A program made the position numbers and the translations under genes. Positions 34,923-46,322 of a stretch of DNA of 64,000 bases are shown one piece after another. The notes under the pieces were generated by a model. It saw only the letters and a list, made by a program, of their open reading frames with translations, did not search any database and had not been told where the DNA came from. Location of the stretch: contig CALVLA010000006.1 in assembly GCA_944336125.1 (NCBI GenBank), positions 1 through 64,000 of the forward strand, in the 5' to 3' direction. Numbering within the stretch: position 1 is the stretch's first letter; each line of letters starts with the position of its first letter. Source of the stretch: an uncultured Clostridia bacterium. GTDB taxonomy: Bacteria; Bacillota; Clostridia; Christensenellales; CAG-314.

Positions 34923-34940
34923 AATTATAAAAAGGCACAA

Positions 34941-34970
34941 AAAAACAGCCGCGAAAAGCGGCTGTTTTTT
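34941..34970 (-). terminator. Terminator of the 79-residue membrane protein gene
   Basis: CAGCCGC/GCGGCTG arms (34946-34952 and 34958-34964) extended by A and T tracts are followed on the minus strand by a T run. Confidence 0.85.
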
Positions 34971-34975
34971 GTCAC

Positions 34976-35215
34976 TCAAGCGAAAACAATAGGTTTTCCT
35001 GCAAAAATCGTAGTGATAAGGTCAATCAACCAGCAGATGACGGCTCCCGGGATAATCCACAAAATGCCGAACACCAGCGTAAGCATATTCCCCTGCGATG
35101 CACCTTTGATGATACGGTAAATACCCCAAATAATGTCAAGAGCAGGTATGCAAAGGATAATTTTAACAATCCAAGGCAAATCGTCCATAACTTTTACAAA
35201 ACCGTTTTTAGCCAT
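34976..35215 (-). CDS. Small two-helix membrane protein, unknown
   Basis: This protein of 79 residues has hydrophobic stretches WIVKIILCIPALDIIWGIYRII and LVFGILWIIPGAVICWLIDLIT. GGAGG precedes the start and it has its own promoter and terminator, so expression is likely. No family could be named. It resembles small YqaE-like or hypothetical helical-hairpin membrane proteins only in general build. Confidence 0.7.
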   Translation of the reverse strand: MAKNGFVKVMDDLPWIVKIILCIPALDIIWGIYRIIKGASQGNMLTLVFGILWIIPGAVICWLIDLITTIFAGKPIVFA

Positions 35216-35273
35216 AACAACACCTCCGTAATCAGACAGCGACAGCTGTAAAAAGTCTTAACCTATTGTTATT

Positions 35274-35302
35274 ATTATAACCTTGAAGATATTTTATGTA
35301 AA
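35274..35302 (-). promoter_or_regulatory. Promoter TTTACA-17-TATAAT
   Basis: On the minus strand -35 TTTACA (35297-35302) and -10 TATAAT (35274-35279) are separated by 17 bp. The leader of about 50 nt contains an ACAGC/GCTGT hairpin before GGAGG. Confidence 0.7.
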
Positions 35303-35317
35303 TAAGCTTTGAAAAAA

Positions 35318-37690
35318 TCATGCGGATTTTTTCGACACGTTTATTTTGGAAAGAACAATTCTTCCCGCAACGATAATAATTGCGGACACTGCCACGCAAA
35401 TAGCGACTATGTACCAGCTTTCCCCAATTTGAACGTAATCCATAAAATCGGCTATCGGGCGTATAAGGAAGCACAAAACCGAAAGAACCATTGAGAAAAA
35501 CGCCACAGGGAAAGTCACTTTGGTGTAAGGGAAACACATCACCGCGAGAGCCACCGCGCCCGAAAGGGTCATAGCCATTGCCGCAAGAGTAACAAAAAGC
35601 TCGTTGCCCGTACCGCTTACCACTATGCCGTTTGCCGACGAATAAAGATAAACTATAAACACCGACATCGAAAGCGAAAATCCGCTAGGAATTGTTTTTA
35701 TCAAAGTGTTTGTGATAAACCTGCCTTTGATAAGGTCGTGGTTTGTTCGAAGCGCAAGCACAAATGACGGAATACCTATTACCAAAAACTCTATTATGTA
35801 AAGGTTTTTAGGTTCAAACGGATAAGCCTGACCCAAAATGATCATAAGCAAAGTCGTAAACACCGTCATTGTGGTTTTCATAAGGAAAAGCGATGACGAG
35901 TTTTGAATGTTGTTTACTACCTGTCTGCCTTCCCTGACTACTTTCGGCATTGACGAAAACTTGCTGTCCATAAGCACAAGGTGCGCAACGCTCCTTGCCG
36001 CCTCGCTTCCCGCCGCAATAGCCACGGCGCAGTCCGCCTCCTTCATTGCCAGTATGTCGTTGACGCCGTCCCCCGTCATGGCAACGGTGTTTCCGTCCGA
36101 TTTTATGGTTTTTATGAGCAAAGCTTTCTGATCCGGATTTACCCTGCCGAACACGGTATATTTGTTTGCCGCGTCGATAACTTCGGCATCGCTAAGCCCT
36201 TCGAGACTGATATATTTTTCCGCGTTTTCAATACCCACTTTTTTGGCTATTACCGACACGGTGAGCGGATTGTCGCCGCTTATGACTTTTACCGCAACGT
36301 CGTTTTTCTTAAACCAGTCGATAATGCTTACGGCATCGTCGCGTACTTTGTCTTCGATTACTATGAGAGCCGCTTCTGTGAGAGAAGGCATAACGTCGTT
36401 TTCAATGTATCCGTCCGAAACGCCTACAAGCAACACCCTTTTGCCCTGACGTGAATATTGCTCGATTTTTTCCGCAGTTTTTTCGCAAGGCTTCAAAACA
36501 AATCCCGGAGCGCCTACCGCTACGGTTCCTTTGCCTTTAAAGCTTACCGCCGAAAACTTTCTCGCTGACGAAAAAGCTATCCTTTCTTTTACTTCAAAGT
36601 CCTTTTTCTCTCCGAATTTTTCCGCCATGGCAAGCGACGACTGATTTTTTTCCTCGTTAGCCCCGAGATAATTCGCCATAAGACACTCGAAGTCCTTTAC
36701 GTCTCCCAGCATCTCGACGTTTTCCACAGTCATCGTGCCGTCGGTTATCGTTCCCGTCTTGTCAAGACAAAGCACGTTTACCCTTGCCAGCATTTCGATG
36801 CAGTACAAGTCCTGAACCAACGCCTTGTTTCTCGCAAGCTTAATTACCGACACCGCCAATGCAACGCTTGTCAAAAGTACCATTCCGCTAGGTATCATGC
36901 CAATCATAGAACCAGCGGCTTTCAAAAGCCCTTCGGTGACGTCATGCACGTTGTTGTACGAAACAAAAAAAGTACCTATGCCCAAAGGGAAAATGATTAT
37001 CGCCAAAACTTTGATTATGGCGTTTATCGAACGCATGAGTTCGCTTTTCGGTTTTTGGTATTTCTTTGCCCTTGCCGAGAGTTTTTCGACATAGTTTTGC
37101 TCGCCTACGTTTTGAGCGCGGGCAAGACAGCTTCCGCTGACAACAAAACTTCCCGAAAGCAGCATGTCGCCCTCTTTCTTTTTGATTGCCACGCTTTCGC
37201 CGGTAAGCAACGCCTCGTTAACTTCGACTTCGCCTTTTACCACCTGCGAATCGGCGATGATTTGTTTGCCCGTTTCAAATTTGACTATGTCGTCAAGCAC
37301 TACTTCCGACACGGCAATGCTCTTTTCCTCGCCGTCGCGTATGACAACCGCTACCGGCGCCGACAAAATGGAAAGCTTTTCAATGCTCTTTTTGGCTTTG
37401 ATTTCCTGAATAATGCCGATAAAAGTGTTTGCCAAAATTACGACGCTGAAAAACAGGTTGTCGTATGACCCCAAAGCAAACATCAAAACCATTATGAAAA
37501 GCCCAAGCATATTGAAAAAGGTGAAAATGTTGCCCAAAAAAATCGAAGCATAACTTTTACCCACTTTACGCTCCACCTTGTTTGTAAAGCCGTCGCTTTT
37601 CCTTTGCGAGACCTGCGCCGAGCTCAACCCTTGTTCAGACGACGGAAAAAATCTCTCCGCCTTTTCAAAATCGACTGTTTGTTTTGCCAT
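35318..37690 (-). CDS. P-type cation ATPase, uncharacterised CtpE-like group
   Basis: This membrane pump of 790 residues has TGES (163-166), DKTGTITD with phosphorylated Asp310 and a TGDGVND hinge near 545. The helix-4 motif is GMIPSGMVLL instead of PEGL. That and the shorter length set it apart from the Ca2+ pump at 974-3622. The pattern fits the uncharacterised group that includes mycobacterial CtpE, for which Ca2+ uptake has been proposed; this is an inference from memory of motifs. It is the last gene of a four-gene operon, two bases after the acyl-CoA ligase gene. Confidence 0.85.
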   Translation of the reverse strand: MAKQTVDFEKAERFFPSSEQGLSSAQVSQRKSDGFTNKVERKVGKSYASIFLGNIFTFFNMLGLFIMVLMFALGSYDNLFFSVVILANTFIGIIQEIKAKKSIEKLSILSAPVAVVIRDGEEKSIAVSEVVLDDIVKFETGKQIIADSQVVKGEVEVNEALLTGESVAIKKKEGDMLLSGSFVVSGSCLARAQNVGEQNYVEKLSARAKKYQKPKSELMRSINAIIKVLAIIIFPLGIGTFFVSYNNVHDVTEGLLKAAGSMIGMIPSGMVLLTSVALAVSVIKLARNKALVQDLYCIEMLARVNVLCLDKTGTITDGTMTVENVEMLGDVKDFECLMANYLGANEEKNQSSLAMAEKFGEKKDFEVKERIAFSSARKFSAVSFKGKGTVAVGAPGFVLKPCEKTAEKIEQYSRQGKRVLLVGVSDGYIENDVMPSLTEAALIVIEDKVRDDAVSIIDWFKKNDVAVKVISGDNPLTVSVIAKKVGIENAEKYISLEGLSDAEVIDAANKYTVFGRVNPDQKALLIKTIKSDGNTVAMTGDGVNDILAMKEADCAVAIAAGSEAARSVAHLVLMDSKFSSMPKVVREGRQVVNNIQNSSSLFLMKTTMTVFTTLLMIILGQAYPFEPKNLYIIEFLVIGIPSFVLALRTNHDLIKGRFITNTLIKTIPSGFSLSMSVFIVYLYSSANGIVVSGTGNELFVTLAAMAMTLSGAVALAVMCFPYTKVTFPVAFFSMVLSVLCFLIRPIADFMDYVQIGESWYIVAICVAVSAIIIVAGRIVLSKINVSKKSA

Positions 37691-37692
37691 AG

Positions 37693-39297
37693 TTACCTCA
37701 GTTTAGAATAATCTGTTTTGCCAAACTTGTTGACAGGTACTTTTTCGATAAATTGATAATATTTCGGCTGCGTCCACTTGTCCAGTTTTTCCGTGGCTGT
37801 TTTACGCAACTTTTCTTCAAGTTCTCTTTCGTTAAAGCCGTCTTCCTTCAAAACGAAAGCCTTCAAAACCTTGCCTTTTCTCTCGTCGTCCACACCTTTC
37901 ACGAAGCACGCCTTGACGCCTTCGGGTTCTGACAACACTTTTTCCGCTTCGGCAGGAAAAACGTTTACTCCCGAAACTTTTTCCACCCTTTTAAGCCGTT
38001 GCTTAAAAAATATGAAACCCTCCTCGTCCAGATAACCAAGGTCACCCGTTTTCACGAATGTTTTTCCGTCCTTTTCGAAAAGCGTGTTTTTGTCATGCCC
38101 TCTTTCGGTGAGGTACCCCTGCATAACCGAAATGGTCGAAAGGCAAATTTCGCCCACCGTATATGGCGGCAGCACGTTGCCATTTTCGTCGGTCACTATT
38201 GCGCAGCCGTCTCCCAACGGTTTTCCTACAGAGCCCTGTTTGTTGTTTTCACGCGTGTTTACCGAAAAAACACCCGCCGTTTCGGTAAGACCGTATCCTT
38301 CGTCCAAAAGACAACTTCCGCCGTTTTTTTCGACTGTCTCGTCAAAACGCTTTTTTATTTTTTCGTTAAGCGCGTCGCCCCCGCAAAAGGCAAATTTGAG
38401 TTTTTTGAGGTGTTTTCCGTCAAAACCTTTTTGGTTGACCATGCCTGCAAACATAGTAGGCACACCTGCTATCACCGCAACGTTTTTATGTCTAATTTTT
38501 TTGACAATGAGCTTTGTGGTGTATTTAGGAATCATCACGCTTTCGTAGCCGTAAGACAAAACCGTGTGAATGCAAACACCCAGCCCGAACGCGTGAAAAA
38601 GAGGCAATACGGTAAGACTTGCAAGCCCAATGCCGGGTTTTTTCTTCCACGGCAAAATTTCTATCGTTTTTTCGGCAATGTTATTTAACTGTTCGTTTGA
38701 TAAGCATACGCTTTTGGATTTTTCGGTAGTGCCGCTGCTGTGCATTATTACCGCGGTGTCATTTCCCTGCGACACGCAGGAAAGTGATTCGGGTTTAGTT
38801 TTCTGTGCGCTTTTGAAGGTATGGCACCTACCTATGTTTCTGCATTTTTTCTTACCGAAAACCGAGTAAAAAAAGGATTCGAAACCGTTGAGATAATCGT
38901 TTGCCCTGCACACGACTACATCAAATCCGTCTTTTTCAAGTTTGTCAAAATAACCGTCAAGCAAAATGTCGAAAGCAAACAAAAGCTTGCTGTTTGCTTT
39001 TGTCATGTATTCTTTCAAAACTTCATATGGCACAAGCGGATGTACCATGTTTGCCACACCGCCCAAAAGATTGACGGCATAAAAAGCCGTTACCGCGGAG
39101 GGAATATTGGGTAAAGCCAGAGTGACACAGTCCCCCTTTTTTATACCCAGTTTTTTTAAAAAAGCGGCTACCCTCTGAATTTCATCCGCCATAAAGGCAT
39201 AGGAAAAATTCCTGTGCAGAAAAGACGTCGCGCATGCGTCTTTTTTTTCCTCAAAGTTGTGCATAAGGTAGTCGTACATACCAACGTTAACAGACAT
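37693..39297 (-). CDS. AMP-forming acyl-CoA ligase-like enzyme
   Basis: This member of the ANL superfamily has 534 residues. Motifs in order are the nucleotide loop MHSSGTTEKSKSV near 195, GYGLTETAGVFSVN near 345, the hinge YLDEEGFIFFKQRLKRVEKVSGVNVFPAEAE near 450 and the C-terminal catalytic lysine in KFGKTDYS. It activates a carboxylic acid as acyl-AMP and then usually transfers it to CoA. The substrate is unknown. Genomic coupling to a membrane acyltransferase-like protein (three bases upstream) suggests supply of an acyl group for a cell-surface modification. Confidence 0.85.
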   Translation of the reverse strand: MSVNVGMYDYLMHNFEEKKDACATSFLHRNFSYAFMADEIQRVAAFLKKLGIKKGDCVTLALPNIPSAVTAFYAVNLLGGVANMVHPLVPYEVLKEYMTKANSKLLFAFDILLDGYFDKLEKDGFDVVVCRANDYLNGFESFFYSVFGKKKCRNIGRCHTFKSAQKTKPESLSCVSQGNDTAVIMHSSGTTEKSKSVCLSNEQLNNIAEKTIEILPWKKKPGIGLASLTVLPLFHAFGLGVCIHTVLSYGYESVMIPKYTTKLIVKKIRHKNVAVIAGVPTMFAGMVNQKGFDGKHLKKLKFAFCGGDALNEKIKKRFDETVEKNGGSCLLDEGYGLTETAGVFSVNTRENNKQGSVGKPLGDGCAIVTDENGNVLPPYTVGEICLSTISVMQGYLTERGHDKNTLFEKDGKTFVKTGDLGYLDEEGFIFFKQRLKRVEKVSGVNVFPAEAEKVLSEPEGVKACFVKGVDDERKGKVLKAFVLKEDGFNERELEEKLRKTATEKLDKWTQPKYYQFIEKVPVNKFGKTDYSKLR

Positions 39298-39300
39298 AAT

Positions 39301-41215
<1,915 letters not shown>

Positions 41216-41220
41216 TTATT

Positions 41221-41249
41221 ATTATCTAACATTACAACCCAAATGTCAA
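41221..41249 (-). promoter_or_regulatory. mnmA operon promoter, TTGACA-17-GATAAT
   Basis: On the minus strand -35 TTGACA (41244-41249) and -10 GATAAT (41221-41226) are separated by 17 bp, about 30 nt before ATG. Confidence 0.8.
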
Positions 41250-41256
41250 TAAAGGC

Positions 41257-41284
41257 AAAACAAAACAGTCCGCAAGGACTGTTT
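41257..41284 (-). terminator. Terminator of the GH3 gene
   Basis: AAACAGTCC/GGACTGTTT arms (41263-41271 and 41276-41284) are followed on the minus strand by TGTTTTG. Confidence 0.8.
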
Positions 41285-41291
41285 AATTTTG

Positions 41292-43739
41292 TCATATATA
41301 TTCGCCGTATTCCAACGCCGCGGCAATTATTCTTGAAGCGGCAATCCTTACGTCATTTTGGGTTATCACTCCTTTTTTTATCGCTTTCATTATCTTTCTT
41401 CTGACAAACGGAGTTCCAGGCATAACCAAATCGCAACCGCATTTGCAGCAAAGCTCGTCAAGGCTTTGGTCATGCCCTGTCGCAAACCAATCCGTCATCA
41501 CAACTCCGTCAAACCCCCACTCGCAACGCAAAACCTTTGTCAACAAGTCAAAATTGTTTGAAGCGTAAACGCCGTTTATTTTGTTGTACGACGACATGAC
41601 TCCCTTTGCTTTTCCTTCGCGAACCGCTATTTCAAAACCTTTGAGATAAATTTCCCTCAATGCCCTTTGACTGAGGTTTGACGATGACAACGTCCTGTCA
41701 CACTCCTGATTATTGCAGGCAAAATGCTTCAATACGGCAAAACGTCCCTTTACGCTTTGCACACCCTTTACGGCATAGGCGGCAATAACTCCGCTAAGCA
41801 GCGGGTCTTCGGAAAAATATTCATAGTTTCTTCCGCACAACGGATTTCGATGAATATTAAGCGCGGGCGCAAGCCAAAAAGCAACCCCAAACTCAGCCAT
41901 CTCGACTCCTACCGTTTTTCCGAAATCAAATGCGGCTTGTTTGTCCCATGTCTGTGCCAACAGGGTAGCGCAAGGCAGGGATGTGCAGTACTGAAAATAC
42001 TTTTTGCCTTTTTTGTTGTCGGCACAAGCAAGTTTTGCCAAAAAGCCGAAACTGCCGTATTTTAAAGCCTCAGGCAAAACAGGCACGGTAAACATGTTTT
42101 GACGCGGTTTTTTCGACACAGGCGTCAGGTTCAACCCCTGCGGTCCGTCTGCCATAGGCATATCTGAAATACCAAACTTATCAAGCACCGACGTAGTGCG
42201 CCCACAAGCCCCGAAACAAGTGTTTTTAACTCTGCCCACATAACTAGCGCCCACAATAAGCTTCACTAGCTTTTTCAAAGGCAGTTTTTCTACCAATTCC
42301 GCGGCTTTTTTGTTTGCAACACTTTTTATTTCTGAGTAGTCGTGAACCTTTTTTTCAAAGCTTGCCAAATCAACGTTTACAACAGGCAAATCAAAAAATT
42401 TTTCGGTAAAAGGATGAGGTAACATTTCAACGATTTTTTCTTTCGGCGGACACACGCCTTGAACTTCTTGGACAATCGTGCTTTTTTCAAGCCGCAGTTT
42501 AACGTACGGTTTCGCATTTTCGGAAGAGTTTCCGACGCAAACGACATAATCCCCTTTTTCAAGCAAAAAACAGTTTGCGTTTTCGTCAAATGACGCAAAT
42601 TTAGTCAAATCGAAGGAAAGTTCAAGCCTTTGCGACTCATTTGGCAAAAGACTTTTTGTTTTTTCAAATGCAGCCAAAGACTTTTTTTCTTTTGTAATTT
42701 TTCCGTCAGGTAGCCCAAGATAAACCTGCACAACCTCTTTCCCCGAAAAATCGCCTGTGTTTTTTACTTCGACAATTAGTTTTATTTCGTTTTTTGAGGC
42801 AACGCAATTTAACGGTGTTATTTCAAAGGTTGTGTATGACAAACCGTACCCGAAACAACACAAAGGTTTTTTGTCAAACGCCTCGAAATAACGATATCCC
42901 ACAAAAATGCCTTCACGGTAGGTTTCCTCTTTTGTGTTTCCGTCAAGATAGGAGTAGTCAAAAGCGCACGGGTAGTCGCCGTAGTTTTCCGCCCATGTTG
43001 CCGTGAGTTTTCCGCAGGGCGACACGGCACCCGTCAATACGTCAAACAAAGCGTCCCCCGATGTCATTCCGCCGTGCGACATAACGAGAACTGCCGAAAG
43101 GTCAAGGTCAAAAACTTGTTTCAGGTCAATTACTCCGCCCACGTTAAGCACAAGCACCACTTTTGAATAAAGCTTTTTCAGCTGTTTAAGGTGCATGAGT
43201 TCGCCGTCGGTAAGGTAATAGTCACCCTTTTCAAGCTTGTGATCTGCTCCTTCCGCTGTTTGCCTTGTCAAAATGTAAACGGCAGTGTCTGTTTTGGAAT
43301 TTTTGGCGTCCTCAAAAGTAATTTCCCTTCCTTCGGGCGGCACAAAAACGTGAGAAGCGGCATAGTCCATTTGCTTCATGGGCGAAAGTTTTTTCATTCC
43401 TTGTCGCATTTGCTCTTCCCAATTTAGGAAATGACTTTTGTATGAAGCATCAAAATCGTCGAGCCAGTTTTGAGTAGAGACCTCAAATCCGTTTTTCAAA
43501 AAGCCCTCTTCGACGCAGACGTTGTGCCGAGGTCTTGTTTCGCCGCTTCCTCCCCCTCCGAAACAGGTGTGCCTGACACCGTAGCCGTAAAGAGCCGCAA
43601 CCTTGCCTTTTAATGGAAGTGCGCCGTCGTTTTTGATGAGAACCATACCTTCAGCCGCAATTTGTCGCGCTGTTTTAATGTGAGCTGTTTCACGAGCAGA
43701 AATTTCGTCTGTCGTGGCCGCTCTGATTATCCTTTTCAT
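41292..43739 (-). CDS. GH3 beta-glucosidase-like enzyme with permuted domain order
   Basis: This glycoside hydrolase of about 815 residues has an unusual domain order. The alpha/beta-sandwich (GH3 C-domain: AAEGMVLIKNDGALPLKG, GYGLSYTTFE) comes first. The FnIII-like domain is in the middle (VVQVYLGLPDGKI). The TIM-barrel (GH3 N-domain) is last, with NIHRNPLCGRNYEYFSEDP, KHFACNNQE and the nucleophile Asp in GVVMTDWFATG. There is no signal peptide, so it acts on imported oligosaccharides. The start at 43739 is chosen over 43781 because a -10 TATAAT ends six bases before it; no Shine-Dalgarno is seen, so the mRNA is probably leaderless. Confidence 0.92.
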   Translation of the reverse strand: MKRIIRAATTDEISARETAHIKTARQIAAEGMVLIKNDGALPLKGKVAALYGYGVRHTCFGGGGSGETRPRHNVCVEEGFLKNGFEVSTQNWLDDFDASYKSHFLNWEEQMRQGMKKLSPMKQMDYAASHVFVPPEGREITFEDAKNSKTDTAVYILTRQTAEGADHKLEKGDYYLTDGELMHLKQLKKLYSKVVLVLNVGGVIDLKQVFDLDLSAVLVMSHGGMTSGDALFDVLTGAVSPCGKLTATWAENYGDYPCAFDYSYLDGNTKEETYREGIFVGYRYFEAFDKKPLCCFGYGLSYTTFEITPLNCVASKNEIKLIVEVKNTGDFSGKEVVQVYLGLPDGKITKEKKSLAAFEKTKSLLPNESQRLELSFDLTKFASFDENANCFLLEKGDYVVCVGNSSENAKPYVKLRLEKSTIVQEVQGVCPPKEKIVEMLPHPFTEKFFDLPVVNVDLASFEKKVHDYSEIKSVANKKAAELVEKLPLKKLVKLIVGASYVGRVKNTCFGACGRTTSVLDKFGISDMPMADGPQGLNLTPVSKKPRQNMFTVPVLPEALKYGSFGFLAKLACADNKKGKKYFQYCTSLPCATLLAQTWDKQAAFDFGKTVGVEMAEFGVAFWLAPALNIHRNPLCGRNYEYFSEDPLLSGVIAAYAVKGVQSVKGRFAVLKHFACNNQECDRTLSSSNLSQRALREIYLKGFEIAVREGKAKGVMSSYNKINGVYASNNFDLLTKVLRCEWGFDGVVMTDWFATGHDQSLDELCCKCGCDLVMPGTPFVRRKIMKAIKKGVITQNDVRIAASRIIAAALEYGEYI

Positions 43740-43745
43740 GATTTT

Positions 43746-43774
43746 ATTATAACTTAAAAACCTTTCGTCAACAA
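43746..43774 (-). promoter_or_regulatory. GH3 promoter, TTGTTG-17-TATAAT, leaderless spacing
   Basis: On the minus strand -35 TTGTTG (43769-43774) and -10 TATAAT (43746-43751) are separated by 17 bp. The start codon is six bases after the -10. Confidence 0.6.
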
Positions 43775-43801
43775 TAGGCAAGCGGAATCAAAAATGCGGC
43801 A

Positions 43802-43830
43802 TTGACTTGCCGAAAATTTTTTGCTATGCT
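43802..43830 (+). promoter_or_regulatory. PH-domain gene promoter, TTGACT-17-TATGCT
   Basis: The -35 TTGACT (43802-43807) and -10 TATGCT (43825-43830) are 17 bp apart, about 25 bp before the ATG. Confidence 0.65.
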
Positions 43831-43855
43831 GAAGTTGCAAAATAAGGAGAACATT

Positions 43856-44503
43856 ATGGCAAAATTCAACGAAAAAAATTTCGGACCGCCGCCCGAAAAA
43901 GCATACGACATAAAAAAACTGGTTTCTGAAAGCGAACAAATTTTGTGGCAAGGCCACCCCAACCGCAAGGCATTCATTTTGTCAAAAATTTTGAAAATGA
44001 TGCCTATCGCCCTGATATGGCTTGCCTTTGACCTGACATTTATACTCCTGATGGTATCGACGGGAGCATTTGAACAGATGCCGGTCGGACTTTTGATTTT
44101 CATAATAGTGTTTTTCGCTTTACACCTCATTCCTGTGTGGATTTGGGTAGGAAACATAGTAACCGCAAGTATCCAGCATAAAAATATTGAATACGTTTTT
44201 ACCAACACAAGGATTATCATCAAAAGCGGTGTTATAGGCATTGACGTAAAAAACATATATTACGCGGACATCAACAGCGTAAACCTTAAAGTAGGTTTAA
44301 TTGACAAACTTTGCAGAGTAGGCGACATTTATATTTCGAGTGCAAGCAAGGCACAGGTTTTGTGGGACATAGATAATCCGTACGAAATAACCACCAAGCT
44401 TCAAAAAATAGTAAACGACATAAAAACCGACACCTACTACCCTAACGAACTGCGTCCTGACCTAAACCGCGGATACACAACAAAATATGACCCTAAAAAG
44501 TAA
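43856..44503 (+). CDS. Membrane-anchored bacterial PH domain (YdbS/bPH2-like) protein
   Basis: This protein of about 215 residues has two membrane helices (near 47-70 and 80-105) followed by a PH-like domain, NIEYVFTNTRIIIKSGVIGIDVKNIYYADINSVNLKVG. The pattern ILWQGHPNRKAF before the helices is typical of the family. Function is unknown. AAGGAG stands six bases before the chosen ATG; the longer frame from 43802 runs through the promoter. It is monocistronic with its own terminator. Confidence 0.88.
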   Translation: MAKFNEKNFGPPPEKAYDIKKLVSESEQILWQGHPNRKAFILSKILKMMPIALIWLAFDLTFILLMVSTGAFEQMPVGLLIFIIVFFALHLIPVWIWVGNIVTASIQHKNIEYVFTNTRIIIKSGVIGIDVKNIYYADINSVNLKVGLIDKLCRVGDIYISSASKAQVLWDIDNPYEITTKLQKIVNDIKTDTYYPNELRPDLNRGYTTKYDPKK

Positions 44504-44508
44504 ACCAA

Positions 44509-44540
44509 AGCCCTTCGGTTTTCCGAAGGGCTATTTTTGT
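44509..44540 (+). terminator. Terminator of the PH-domain gene
   Basis: Ten-base-pair arms (44509-44518 and 44523-44532) with a TTTT loop are followed by ATTTTTGTT. Confidence 0.88.
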
Positions 44541-44544
44541 TATA

Positions 44545-45075
44545 TTATCCAGTTTTTTTCATCGTTTCAGACAAACTGATAATTTCTTTTTGTGTTTTTA
44601 AACTCATTATTTCGTCTATATTGTTACTTTTAATAAGATCTTTATATTTTCTTAAATTAATTTTAGGTCGCTCGCAATTGGAATTATTAGCACCCCGCTT
44701 AAATAATTTTTCCATTTCTAATGGATCATACTCGACAGAATCCTTTTCATTTTCAATTATTTCTTTAAAATATTTAATAGGACAAGAAATCATTTTTACA
44801 TTAGTCACCCAAAAAATAATTAACTCTGATATTTTTTCCGCTATCACTTCTTCAACCCATAAAAATTCTGGTTTTATTACTAAACGGTCAGTTTTATAAG
44901 ATTGATGTACCATTTCGTGTGAAAAATTATATATAAACCCAAGACTGCCTTCTTCATGAAAAACATATATGTCTCCGTTGTCACAACATCTTGGACCGAC
45001 ACCAAATATTATATTATTTGGATGTGGCGTATTAGGGAAAAATTTATAAACATCATCTCTTGTATATACTCTCAT
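44545..45075 (-). CDS. AT-rich gene for a putative gluzincin-type metallopeptidase
   Basis: This protein of 176 residues has the zinc motif HEMVH near residue 53, and about 18 residues later WVEEVIAE, a good position for a glutamate third ligand. There is no signal peptide. The rest is a charged helical C-terminus. Base use differs from neighbours: it is far richer in A and T, with many AAA, ATT and TTA codons. It has no clear Shine-Dalgarno and sits 38 bp after the 3' end of tRNA-Arg. It is likely an acquired gene. The family was not recognised, and the ATG at 45090 cannot be excluded. Confidence 0.6.
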   Translation of the reverse strand: MRVYTRDDVYKFFPNTPHPNNIIFGVGPRCCDNGDIYVFHEEGSLGFIYNFSHEMVHQSYKTDRLVIKPEFLWVEEVIAEKISELIIFWVTNVKMISCPIKYFKEIIENEKDSVEYDPLEMEKLFKRGANNSNCERPKINLRKYKDLIKSNNIDEIMSLKTQKEIISLSETMKKTG

Positions 45076-45112
45076 AACTATCGTGCACAATTTTAAAAAA
45101 TGTTAAATATTA

Positions 45113-45189
45113 TGGTGCACCCGGCGGGAATCGAACCCACAGCCTTCGCCGTCGGAGGGCGACGCTCTATCCAATTGCGCTACGGGTGC
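45113..45189 (-). tRNA. tRNA-Arg (anticodon CCG)
   Basis: This is a full cloverleaf on the minus strand: acceptor GCACCCG/CGGGTGC, anticodon stem TCGCC/GGCGA with loop CTCCGAC (anticodon CCG, reading CGG), T arm GTGGG-TTCGATT-CCCGC, and encoded CCA. The D stem GCGC/GAGC has a G12-A23 mismatch. The gene is followed by an AT-rich foreign-looking gene. Confidence 0.95.
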
Positions 45190-45192
45190 AAA

Positions 45193-45220
45193 AGTCTGTC
45201 AAAAAGACAGACTGATTATA
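45193..45220 (-). promoter_or_regulatory. tRNA-Arg -10 element and leader hairpin
   Basis: On the minus strand TATAAT (45215-45220) is followed at the expected start point by an 8-bp hairpin AGTCTGTC/GACAGACT (45193-45213) ending in TTTT, three bases before the tRNA. The -35 is poor. The hairpin may guide 5' processing or lower read-through. Confidence 0.5.
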
Positions 45221-45231
45221 CCGCAAAACAA

Positions 45232-45258
45232 CAAAAAAAACAAACCCTTTCGGGTTTG
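45232..45258 (-). terminator. Terminator of gap
   Basis: CAAACCC/GGGTTTG arms (45241-45247 and 45252-45258) with a 4-base loop are followed on the minus strand by eight T. Confidence 0.9.
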
Positions 45259-45267
45259 CTTTTTTTG

Positions 45268-46299
<1,032 letters not shown>

Positions 46300-46322
46300 T
46301 TAATAACAAAACACTTTAATAT

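Noticed and set aside
45113-45189. Attachment-site duplication of the tRNA-Arg 3' end
   Set aside because: I looked for a second copy of the tRNA 3' end on the far side of the AT-rich gene (near 44504-44545) and saw none, so no att pair is claimed.
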